DNA of 11,806 nt from assembly GCA_020717935.1 (NCBI GenBank), contig DYDK01000030.1, positions 1-11,806 on the forward strand, in the 5' to 3' direction. Position numbers and translations under genes: made by a program. The DNA comes from Desulfocapsa sp. (GTDB lineage Bacteria > Desulfobacterota > Desulfobulbia > Desulfobulbales > Desulfocapsaceae). The notes below the pieces were generated by a model, which saw only the letters and a program-made list of their open reading frames with translations, did no database searches and was not told the origin of the DNA. Positions 1 through 6,199 of this stretch are shown piece by piece. How positions within the stretch are numbered: position 1 is the stretch's first letter; every line of letters starts with the position of its first letter.

Positions 1-1
1 G

Positions 2-1048
2 TCGCTTTGGGATTGCCTCACTGTTACATGGAGCAACTATGCGAAAATCGCTGTTAAAGAGTCAGGATTACGGGCAGCGGCGGTAGTGGCTGATCTGCTC
101 ACGGTAGCCCGAGGTGTTGCCAGTAAGAAGGAAATGCGTGATCTCAATGCCCTGGTTAATGAGTATCTGCATTCTCCTGAGCATCAGATGATGGTGACCA
201 GATATCCGCATATAGAGTGTACGACAGCCCTTGTCCCGTCTTTGCCGTTGGTGTTCTGTTCTGATATTCATATTAAGAAATGTATCATGAATCTGGTGAA
301 CAATGCGATGGAGGCTATGGATGGAACGGGACGCATTGACATCTCCACCTGCTTTGAGCTGGTTGATGTACAAACCGCTGCGCAAAAAAAGATTCGTACC
401 GGAAGTTTTGTCGTGCTCAGGGTCTCCGACAACGGCCAAGGTATTTCCGAGAGAGATCTGGAACGCATCTTTGAACCCTTCTATTCCAAGAAAGTTATGG
501 GAGTCAGTGGAACCGGATTGGGCTTGGCTGTGGTATGGAACAGTGTAGCTGATCATAATGGTGCGATTTCCGTGCAAAGTGATCCAACCGGAACTCATTT
601 TTCGCTCTATTTTCCGGTGTCCACCGGCCCTGGAGTCGAGCAGGCGGCACCGAGGGATGGGGGCGGGGAGTCTCCTTGGGGTCGGGGAGAAAAGGTGCTG
701 GTGGTGGATGACGAAGGAATGTTGCGAAATCTGGCCAGTTCAATGTTGGAAAAACTTGGGTATAAGGTGGAACAAGTCTCTTCGGGTGAACAGGCTGTGG
801 AGTATCTCCAAAAGAATCCGGTTGACCTGCTGATCCTTGATATGATCATGCTGCCCGGAATCAATGGCCGGGAAACTTACGAACAGATTATTGCCTTTGC
901 CCCTGGACAGAAGGCGATTATTGTCAGCGGTTTTGCCGAAGGCGATGACCTCCGCACCGTTCAGTCATTGGGCGCCAAAGGTTTTGTCAAAAAACCTTAT
1001 TCCCTCGAGCAGCTAGGCCAGGCTGTGCGGAAGGAGCTTGATCGGTGA
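2..1048 (+). CDS. Hybrid sensor histidine kinase, C-terminal part (HATPase_c + receiver), 5' partial
   Basis: This is the 3' part of a cytoplasmic two-component kinase. The frame is open to the window edge, so the sensor part and the phospho-acceptor His lie upstream. Residues are numbered here from the GTG at position 86. The end of the dimerisation helix reads ADLLTVARGV. The ATPase domain shows the N box NLVNNAMEAM (69-78), G1 DNGQGI (115-120), the F box FEPFYSKK (129-136) and G2 GTGLGL (142-147). A Gly-rich linker leads to a receiver domain with acidic pair D208/D209, phospho-acceptor D252 (LILDMIM), S281 and K303 (KKP). All expected catalytic residues are present. A GTG start at 86 would split the dimerisation helix, so it is unlikely to be real. 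Frame quality upstream of about 57 is uncertain: a family-like MRKSLL is readable in another frame at 39-56. The signal sensed and any output partner cannot be told from this window. The domain call is firm. Confidence 0.93.
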   Translation, partial: SLWDCLTVTWSNYAKIAVKESGLRAAAVVADLLTVARGVASKKEMRDLNALVNEYLHSPEHQMMVTRYPHIECTTALVPSLPLVFCSDIHIKKCIMNLVNNAMEAMDGTGRIDISTCFELVDVQTAAQKKIRTGSFVVLRVSDNGQGISERDLERIFEPFYSKKVMGVSGTGLGLAVVWNSVADHNGAISVQSDPTGTHFSLYFPVSTGPGVEQAAPRDGGGESPWGRGEKVLVVDDEGMLRNLASSMLEKLGYKVEQVSSGEQAVEYLQKNPVDLLILDMIMLPGINGRETYEQIIAFAPGQKAIIVSGFAEGDDLRTVQSLGAKGFVKKPYSLEQLGQAVRKELDR

Positions 1049-1061
1049 GCAGGGTGACTCG

Positions 1062-1097
1062 CAGTTCGGCATCGCCCGCAGGGGCGATGCCGAACTG
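1062..1097. repeat. Perfect 16-bp stem hairpin downstream of the kinase gene
   Basis: The arms at 1062-1077 and 1082-1097 are perfect reverse complements (CAGTTCGGCATCGCCC and partner) around a 4-nt loop. The hairpin lies 13 nt after the kinase stop codon. No T-run follows on either strand, so it is not a classic intrinsic terminator. It may act as an mRNA 3'-end stabiliser or be a dispersed REP-like intergenic palindrome. Confidence 0.75.
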
Positions 1098-1151
1098 GCC
1101 ATGAGGCCCATTGTATCGAGATATTGTGCCATTTCTAAACCAAAACTATAA

Positions 1152-1292
1152 GAGCCTCTTGCAAAATGATCTTTTCGCCCAATCTCTTCGTTATGCTCAA
1201 AATTTTATCCTCGGAATATCAGCTATATGCCTGCGGTAAAATTTTTCGCATGCCTCGATCTTGAACGAAAATCTTCATTTTGCAAGAGGTTC
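1152..1292. mobile_element. MITE-like palindromic element, about 141 bp, non-coding
   Basis: The terminal inverted repeats at 1152-1168 (GAGCCTCTTGCAAAATG) and 1276-1292 differ at one position of 17. The similarity continues inward: when the right arm is reverse-complemented, blocks such as AAAATTTTA and the arm ends near the centre (about 1222) also match. The whole element could therefore fold into one long imperfect hairpin. A 4-bp ATAA lies directly outside each end (1148-1151 and 1293-1296) and could be a target duplication, although 4 bp can match by chance. It encodes no transposase, so any movement would depend on an enzyme made elsewhere. An insertion-sequence remnant is the alternative. 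Confidence 0.6.
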
Positions 1293-1438
1293 ATAAGAAA
1301 GAATTATCGGTGATACACCAATAGAAATAAGGGCAAATGGTGTGAATATCCATGCAATAAGTGAATATTTGAAATAGAAATGGAATTGTTCTTCATCATT
1401 CAAGGAGGCAACCCAGTCCCTGCTGATGATGAAGAATT

Positions 1439-1471
1439 GGCCATTAAAGAATGGCCTCCATCTTTTTTTTT
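1439..1471 (+). terminator. Candidate intrinsic terminator (hairpin + T9)
   Basis: A perfect 7-bp stem, GGCCATT/AATGGCC (1439-1445 and 1450-1456) with a 4-nt loop, is followed after 6 nt by nine T residues (1463-1471) on the plus strand. This would end plus-strand transcription from the kinase side. The same hairpin lies 30 nt beyond the stop of the minus-strand gene at 1486 and could also terminate that operon weakly, since only AATTCTTC follows on that strand. The 6-nt gap before the T-run is longer than ideal. A wider 11-bp inverted repeat (1389-1399 and 1426-1436) flanks it on one side. Confidence 0.45.
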
Positions 1472-1485
1472 CAGATGAAGACACC

Positions 1486-2328
1486 TCAAAACAATCTGCC
1501 ATTATGGCTGTGGGATACGATAAGTTGTCGGAACATCTCAATAATACCGCGGGCCAGCAGGGTGATGGAGTGGGGAGTGGTATTCTGGGCGGCAGAATGG
1601 TCGAGGAGGATATTGAGCTGTGAAGGAAAGCCTTCTTCGGAACGCCAGTAATTGATGAGAAAAGGAACCTTGGGCAGGGGCAGGATGGACAAGGAGTGGT
1701 CGGCGCCACCATCTGCGGTCAGTGATTGGGCTCCGAAGAGAAAAAACAACTCCAGCATCAGTCCCTCATGAGCATCGATCAGTTGTTGCAGGGCCTTTTC
1801 GCAGCGATGGTTGAAATACTGACCCCATTGTCCGGCCCCTGGGAGAGTGGCAAAGGGGATCCAGTTGTTTTTGGGCTCAACCCCCTGGCATTTGAGGAGA
1901 TAATGGAGCAGGGGAACCTGGATCCAGTGATTGATATGGCAAGACGAGTTCATCTGGCCGTGCTGGTCAATGAAAAAGTCGCGTCCCAGACACGGGACAG
2001 CCAGTGTGCCGTCGATGATTCTGATCCCAATCCGATTAGAAATATCCGTAAAATCAAGGGTTGCGACCTCCTCTTGCAGATTCTTGATCAATTGCCCATA
2101 ATCCTCATCTTTGCCCTGTCGTGCGACCATTCCGGTGCGGTAATGTTCGGCACTGGCCTGTTCTAAGTGAGGGCAAGCGGTTATGACCTTCATCCCTTGG
2201 AATACTGAGGCGGCAAAGGCCATACAGGACGGAACCCCGCATTGACCGCAGTTGCTGCCAGGGAGGGCCTTGTAAATTGCCAGAGGGGTTTTGAGTATCT
2301 CATCTCGTGCAGTTACTGGAAGAACCAT
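1486..2328 (-). CDS. DUF3786-like protein with N-terminal four-cysteine Fe-S motif
   Basis: This encodes a soluble protein of 280 residues. The N-terminal segment LPGSNCGQCGVPSC carries Cys27, Cys30 and Cys35, and Cys52 follows in ACPHL. This spacing matches the small [4Fe-4S] domain found in CO-dehydrogenase/acetyl-CoA synthase gamma subunits and electron-transfer proteins. The remainder (about 70-280) resembles DUF3786, with motifs DGTLAVPCLGRDFFID and HYLLKCQG and further single Cys residues. No signal peptide or membrane segment is visible. The start is supported by AGGAGG 7 nt upstream of the ATG. It is the last gene of the minus-strand envelope-transport array, 58 nt after the PqiC-type gene. 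A redox or Fe-S role is inferred from the cysteines. Its link to the transporter genes is unknown and may only be positional. The DUF3786 assignment is from memory of the family pattern. Confidence 0.82.
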   Translation of the reverse strand: MVLPVTARDEILKTPLAIYKALPGSNCGQCGVPSCMAFAASVFQGMKVITACPHLEQASAEHYRTGMVARQGKDEDYGQLIKNLQEEVATLDFTDISNRIGIRIIDGTLAVPCLGRDFFIDQHGQMNSSCHINHWIQVPLLHYLLKCQGVEPKNNWIPFATLPGAGQWGQYFNHRCEKALQQLIDAHEGLMLELFFLFGAQSLTADGGADHSLSILPLPKVPFLINYWRSEEGFPSQLNILLDHSAAQNTTPHSITLLARGIIEMFRQLIVSHSHNGRLF

Positions 2329-2379
2329 TGTAGCACCTCCTCTCGTGATCTCGTGAATTTACTGGAAGAAGAACCATTG
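2303..2379. repeat. Imperfect direct duplication around the DUF3786-like gene start
   Basis: Two similar blocks, 2303-2330 and 2349-2379, share TCTCGTG and TACTGGAAGAA...ACCATTG. The second carries an extra GAA and a few substitutions. On the minus strand both contain an ATG followed by codons for M-V-L-(L)-P-V-x-x-R-D. The upstream ATG (2375-2377) is out of frame with the gene, whereas the downstream one (2326-2328) has the ribosome-binding site and opens the real frame. Confidence 0.7.
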
Positions 2380-2386
2380 ATTTTGT

Positions 2387-3025
2387 TCACGGGAAGCTTG
2401 CGGCAATCTCTTTCCCCAGTTGAGCCAACCCCGTACTGAGGGCGGTGATCAAGGCCTCGTAGCTGTCATCGGTTGCTGGAATATGAAGGAGGGTAGAGTG
2501 ACTGGCGATGATGACTCTATTTTCAAGGTCAAAGATTGTCCAGCGGGCCTCGATGGTGGCTGTGTGTGATTCTGTCCCTTCAAAACGAAGGATGTCGAGG
2601 GCGACCCTTTTTCCGTGGGTCAGGGGCGTGCTCATCGGATAGGCGTGGATAGAGACGGGGTGAAGCTGGATACCCAACTCGGCAATCAGGCTATTGCTTA
2701 TCATTTCAGAAAGCTCGCCAGCCCATTGTTGATCGGCAGCGGAGTTTATTGTTGTCGTTCCTTGCCGTTTGATGATCCGTGACTGGTCAAGGTAGCTTGT
2801 CAATTTTACCGGTCCGATTACAATGAGTTCCGTGTGTTGTGGTGCGGATTGGGAAGTGGGTGTCGCGGCTGTTCGGATGGCTTCTGTTGCCGGTGTTAAG
2901 GTGTAACGATGCACTGGTTTTCCTTGGAAACAGCCAGAAATCGTCACCAGAAAAGCCATGGCGGTCAGGAAGAGCAAGAGAGTGACTCTGATGGGCTGTT
3001 TTTGGGATGTTTTTTTTGTGTTCAT
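2387..3025 (-). CDS. ABC-type transport auxiliary lipoprotein, PqiC/YmbA (DUF330) type
   Basis: This encodes a 212-residue predicted lipoprotein. A basic N-terminus is followed by a hydrophobic stretch (14-28) and a lipobox ISGC, with the lipidated Cys at 32. The mature part starts with a YTLTP motif and contains IVIGPVKLTSYLDQSRIIKR and WAGELSEMISNSLIAEL, both typical of the PqiC/YmbA fold. It probably sits in the periplasmic leaflet of the outer membrane as the receiver or anchor for the MCE protein. The start overlaps the end of mlaD by 4 bp (ATGA), and GGAGG lies 10 nt upstream, so translation is probably coupled. The family is usually about 190-200 residues, so the length is normal. The residue after Cys32 is Phe, not Asp, which favours outer-membrane sorting under the E. 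coli rule. This rule may not hold in other lineages. Confidence 0.88.
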   Translation of the reverse strand: MNTKKTSQKQPIRVTLLLFLTAMAFLVTISGCFQGKPVHRYTLTPATEAIRTAATPTSQSAPQHTELIVIGPVKLTSYLDQSRIIKRQGTTTINSAADQQWAGELSEMISNSLIAELGIQLHPVSIHAYPMSTPLTHGKRVALDILRFEGTESHTATIEARWTIFDLENRVIIASHSTLLHIPATDDSYEALITALSTGLAQLGKEIAASFP

Positions 3026-4065
3026 TGGGACGAATCCTCCGACTGGTGTTCATTGCCAAAAAAGAGCATCTGCGGGTTTCGATCGAGCACTTCGGTGAAG
3101 GCTCGTAAGGCCTTGGCGGCCTTGCCTATTTCGCTCATTCCTTCGGTGAGTTGAAAATAAAGGGGTGAATCCATTGATAAAGAGTGGTGAGTATCGGCTA
3201 CAAAGGCCTCGGAGGCTCGCATGGCCAGACTGGTGTCGCGGGCAGTGGTTTCAAAACTTATGAAGAGGGGATCAATCTTGTCATCAATGTGGCCGATCAT
3301 CTGCTTGCTACTGTCTGAGAGTTGGCCAATTTTGTCAAAGGTGCCATCAAGTTTGGTCAGAACTGGGCCCATGTTGGTGTCAACCGTGGCGAGGATGGAG
3401 TGCAGCTTGTCTAAACTGGCAAAAAGGATGGCGAGTTCTTTTTTGGAAGTCTCGGAGTTTAATGCCTGTTCCATAGTGGTGCTCATTTTTTCCAGGGCAT
3501 CCATGGTGCTGGAAAATTTAACTGCAAGCTCCTGAAAATTCAATGATTGCATGGCTTTGCTCATCTGCTGCAATTCAGAAGGAACCGTCGGGATCTCTAA
3601 ATAATCTCCATTCTTGTCATGATAAAGAGCTTCGCTGTTCTCATGAATGGACAGATCAATATAGAGCTTGCCGGTGAGGAGGCTCTGTGATTTGAGTGTG
3701 GCTCGCAGACCTCGCTGGCACATGGTTTTGAGAAAGGAGTTGATGTTGTTATCGGCCGTTTTGCCGGTACCTTCGATTCTGATTATCTTGTCCGACATCA
3801 GGCTGATCAGCACCGGCACGATGATCTGATAGGTGTCGGCATTGACATCGACCTTGATTTCCTTGACCTCGCCAATGGTGATTCCCCGATAGGCCACCGG
3901 GGCTCCAACATTAAGACCCTGTAAAGAGTCATCGAAATAAACAATGGCCGTGTTTTTTTTGCTGAACAGTTTCCCGCCGCCGAAAACAACGATGCCGGTA
4001 ACTAACAGGGCGAAGGAGAGGATGACAAAGATACCGATACGGGTGGGGCTTGCTTTTGTGCTCAT
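3022..4065 (-). CDS. mlaD: MlaD/PqiB-type MCE domain protein
   Basis: This is the substrate-binding subunit of an MCE lipid transporter, 347 residues, anchored in the inner membrane. There is one N-terminal membrane helix (about 9-30, IGIFVILSFALLVTGIVVF). The MCE domain follows (about 38-140) with the signature GLNVGAPVAYRGITIGEVKEI and a late RGLRATLKSQSLLTGKLYIDL. The C-terminal 180 residues are helical, with heptad-like stretches between 165 and 330 that could form the tube or coiled coil seen in MCE oligomers. A single MCE domain makes it more like MlaD than multi-domain PqiB. The long C-terminal tail and the neighbouring PqiC-type lipoprotein are PqiB-like. Its ATG lies 9 nt after an AAGGA that belongs to an 11-bp tandem repeat. 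It is separated from mlaF by 99 bp, the largest gap within the mla part. Confidence 0.92.
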   Translation of the reverse strand: MSTKASPTRIGIFVILSFALLVTGIVVFGGGKLFSKKNTAIVYFDDSLQGLNVGAPVAYRGITIGEVKEIKVDVNADTYQIIVPVLISLMSDKIIRIEGTGKTADNNINSFLKTMCQRGLRATLKSQSLLTGKLYIDLSIHENSEALYHDKNGDYLEIPTVPSELQQMSKAMQSLNFQELAVKFSSTMDALEKMSTTMEQALNSETSKKELAILFASLDKLHSILATVDTNMGPVLTKLDGTFDKIGQLSDSSKQMIGHIDDKIDPLFISFETTARDTSLAMRASEAFVADTHHSLSMDSPLYFQLTEGMSEIGKAAKALRAFTEVLDRNPQMLFFGNEHQSEDSSQ

Positions 4066-4070
4066 GGAGT

Positions 4071-4103
4071 GAAATCCTTATGAAATCCTTATGAAATCAT
4101 TCT
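4071..4103. repeat. 11-bp tandem repeat, three copies, carrying the mlaD Shine-Dalgarno
   Basis: The unit GAAATCCTTAT is perfect at 4071-4081 and 4082-4092, and a third copy at 4093-4103 matches 9 of 11. On the minus strand each perfect copy reads ATAAGGATTTC, so two AAGGA ribosome-binding sites are stacked directly upstream of the mlaD ATG. A change in copy number could alter translation. Confidence 0.75.
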
Positions 4104-4164
4104 GTCCTGTTTCGTGCAATGGGAAGGCTTGCCCGTGATTTTCTGCTGGTTGAGCGCTGCTTCC

Positions 4165-4923
4165 CTAGTGAAAACTGCCGCCGCGGGTCAGGAATTGTTT
4201 GACCTTGGCACTGCTGGTTGTTGCGAGCATGGTTTGCGGCGGGCCGTGGGCAATCATGGTGCGGCTGTCGGCATCGAGAAAGATTGAGTTGCTGCCAATG
4301 GCAAAAATAGAGGCCAGTTCGTGGGTGACAACCACAACGGTGGCGCCGAGGCTGTCTCGGAGCTCAAGGATCAGTTCATCGAGAAGTCGCGAACTGATGG
4401 GATCCAGACCGGCGGAAGGTTCATCAAAAAAGAGAATCTCTGGATCCAGGGCAATGGCTCGGGCCAGACCCGCTCGTTTCTTCATTCCGCCACTGATCTC
4501 AGATGGATAAAAATGGTCAAAGCCAGCAAGCCCTACCAAGGCAAGTTTCATCGACACAATGTCATTAATCTCGGCGGTTGCCAGGGTAGTATGCTGGCTC
4601 AAGGGCAGGGCAATGTTTTCGGCGAGGGTCATGGAGCTGAACAGGGCCCCGCTTTGATAGAGAATGCCACATCTTCGCATGATCTGGTTTCGTTCCTGAT
4701 CCGAGACGGCCCAGAAGTCGGTGTCGTGAAAATGGACGCTGCCGGCCGTCGGCGCTTTCAGACCGATCATGTGTCGCAGCAGGGTGGACTTGCCGCATCC
4801 TGAATCACCCATGATCACAAAAATATCCCCTTGGTGAACCGTAAAATTCAATTCTCGCTGAAGAACAAAAGAGCCGTAGGCCATGGTCAGGTTGGTGACG
4901 GTTATCAGGGCGGCAGTGGTCAT
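4165..4923 (-). CDS. mlaF: MlaF-type ABC transporter ATPase
   Basis: This is the cytoplasmic ATPase of an MCE-type lipid transporter, 252 residues, normal for the family. Walker A is GDSGCGKST (39-47). The Q-loop Gln is at 90 (LYQSGALF). The signature ISGGMKKR (143-150) is the Mla-specific variant in which Met-basic residues replace the usual QQQR. Walker B is ILFFDE (163-168) with D-loop AGLDP, and the switch His is at 201 (VVVTHEL). All catalytic residues are present. The ATG shares one base with the stop of the MlaE gene (TAATG), indicating translational coupling. No strong ribosome-binding site is seen before it. Its partner is the MlaE permease encoded immediately upstream. Confidence 0.95.
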   Translation of the reverse strand: MTTAALITVTNLTMAYGSFVLQRELNFTVHQGDIFVIMGDSGCGKSTLLRHMIGLKAPTAGSVHFHDTDFWAVSDQERNQIMRRCGILYQSGALFSSMTLAENIALPLSQHTTLATAEINDIVSMKLALVGLAGFDHFYPSEISGGMKKRAGLARAIALDPEILFFDEPSAGLDPISSRLLDELILELRDSLGATVVVVTHELASIFAIGSNSIFLDADSRTMIAHGPPQTMLATTSSAKVKQFLTRGGSFH

Positions 4924-6092
4924 TATATTTTCAGAATGTTAAAAATAACGGTTATGACCGCATCGGACACCACAATAAAAACAATGGCGGTGACCACGGC
5001 TGAGGTGGCCGCTGTGCCCACCGCTGAGGCACTGCGGCCGCATTGCATCCCGCGCAGACAGCCGGAAAAGGCAATCAGATAGCCAAAAATTACCGCCTTG
5101 AACAGGCCGACTCCAAAATGGCGAAGGTTCACTGAATTGATGGTCTGATTATAGTATTCCACCATACTTATATCAAGGGTGAGGGCCATCAGGAAACCAC
5201 CGGCAATGCCGATCAGGTCGGCCCACAGAGCCAACAGGGGCATCATAATGAGCAGGGAGGACAGGCGGGGCAGGACCAGGAAATCTATCGGATCAATACC
5301 CATAGTCTGCAAAGCATCAATCTCTTCATTGACTTGCATGGTGCCAAGCTGGGCGGCAAATGCGGCTCCGGTCCGACCGCCCATGATAATGGCGGCCATC
5401 ATCGCCCCCATTTCACGGGTCATGCCGAGGGCCACCAGATTGGCAATATAAATTTCTGCGCCAAACAACTGCAACTGTACCGCTCCTACAAAGGCAAGTA
5501 TAACGCCAATGAGAACAGCAATCAATGAGACAATAGGCAGTGCGGACGGGCCGCATTCTTCAAGAAAATAGAGAAAATCTGACTTAAGAAATTGGGCCTT
5601 GCCGGTAAAGAGGCGCAGGTAACTCAGGGTGATGGCGCCGGTAAATGTGAACAGGCCTTGGCAATCTTCAAGAAGATGAAGAGTCTTCCCGCCCACAATG
5701 GCAAAAAAAGAGGGTGTATCTGTATATTCCCTGACTTTATTGGTGTCGGGAGAGGAAGAGGCGAGGATCAAAAGCCGTTGTACTCCTGAGGGCAGACCCG
5801 TATCGGAAAAAGGGATACCCTTCAGAGTTGTATATCCTTGAATATCCCGTAAGATGATCAAAAATCTGGAGTCCCAGTCCTGGAGCGCTTCTGTATTTAC
5901 CTCCAGGGAGTTCCATGTCGAGGGGATGCAAAAACTCTCAGGAAAAAGGTCTTTGATGTCGGTGAAGACTGGAAAGTCGCTACCAATGGTCCAGTGTCCC
6001 GTGAAATGCAGACAAAGGGTCGTTCCGCTCTTTTCGAGATGAACGGTTCCCTGTCTGGGGCTGGTGGAGAGGTGAGAATTATCTGATTGCAT
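4923..6092 (-). CDS. mlaE: MlaE-type permease with fused N-terminal STAS (MlaB-like) domain
   Basis: This is the inner-membrane permease subunit, 389 residues against about 260 for E. coli MlaE. The extra N-terminal portion (about 17-112) looks like a STAS domain: it has LEVNTEALQDWDSRFLIIL and then GLPSGVQRLLILA, as in MlaB-like modules fused to MlaE in several phyla. The permease domain (about 170-388) has repeated hydrophobic helices, the MGGRTGAAFAAQLGTM segment and the ATPase-coupling motif EEIDALQTMGIDP (256-268). The fusion would do without a separate MlaB. The ATG is 18 nt from the nearest good Shine-Dalgarno (AAGGAG, 6111-6116), which is unusually far. An in-frame ATT at 6102-6104 would be 6 nt from it. 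It lies 107 bp after the MacB-type permease gene; no terminator is visible in that gap. Confidence 0.92.
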   Translation of the reverse strand: MQSDNSHLSTSPRQGTVHLEKSGTTLCLHFTGHWTIGSDFPVFTDIKDLFPESFCIPSTWNSLEVNTEALQDWDSRFLIILRDIQGYTTLKGIPFSDTGLPSGVQRLLILASSSPDTNKVREYTDTPSFFAIVGGKTLHLLEDCQGLFTFTGAITLSYLRLFTGKAQFLKSDFLYFLEECGPSALPIVSLIAVLIGVILAFVGAVQLQLFGAEIYIANLVALGMTREMGAMMAAIIMGGRTGAAFAAQLGTMQVNEEIDALQTMGIDPIDFLVLPRLSSLLIMMPLLALWADLIGIAGGFLMALTLDISMVEYYNQTINSVNLRHFGVGLFKAVIFGYLIAFSGCLRGMQCGRSASAVGTAATSAVVTAIVFIVVSDAVITVIFNILKI

Positions 6093-6199
6093 GGATGCCT
6101 GAATGGATAACTCCTTATCCTTATAAACGATTGTGTACCGAGAGATGATCTTGGGCGCGGGTGGTAGAAAGAAGCACGAAAATATGAAGGTGTTGTGGT

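Noticed and set aside
68..598. Minus-strand open frame opposite the histidine kinase
   Set aside because: It is antisense to a gene with clear conserved motifs, has no domain, and has no ribosome-binding site.
1275..1712. Minus-strand open frame of 145 codons ending in a hydrophobic stretch (about 1296-1400)
   Set aside because: Its first two thirds overlap the DUF3786-like gene in another frame with low-complexity Pro/Ser content, it lacks a ribosome-binding site, and its stop comes from the MITE-like terminal repeat. The hydrophobic tail is A/T-rich and could be chance, though a remnant of an older gene is not excluded.
1726..2166. Plus-strand open frame of 146 codons
   Set aside because: It is antisense to the DUF3786-like gene, whose Cys motif and ribosome-binding site make the minus strand the coding one.
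4321..4803. Plus-strand open frame of 160 codons
   Set aside because: It is the complement of the MlaF ATPase, which has all ABC motifs; the translated product has no family features.
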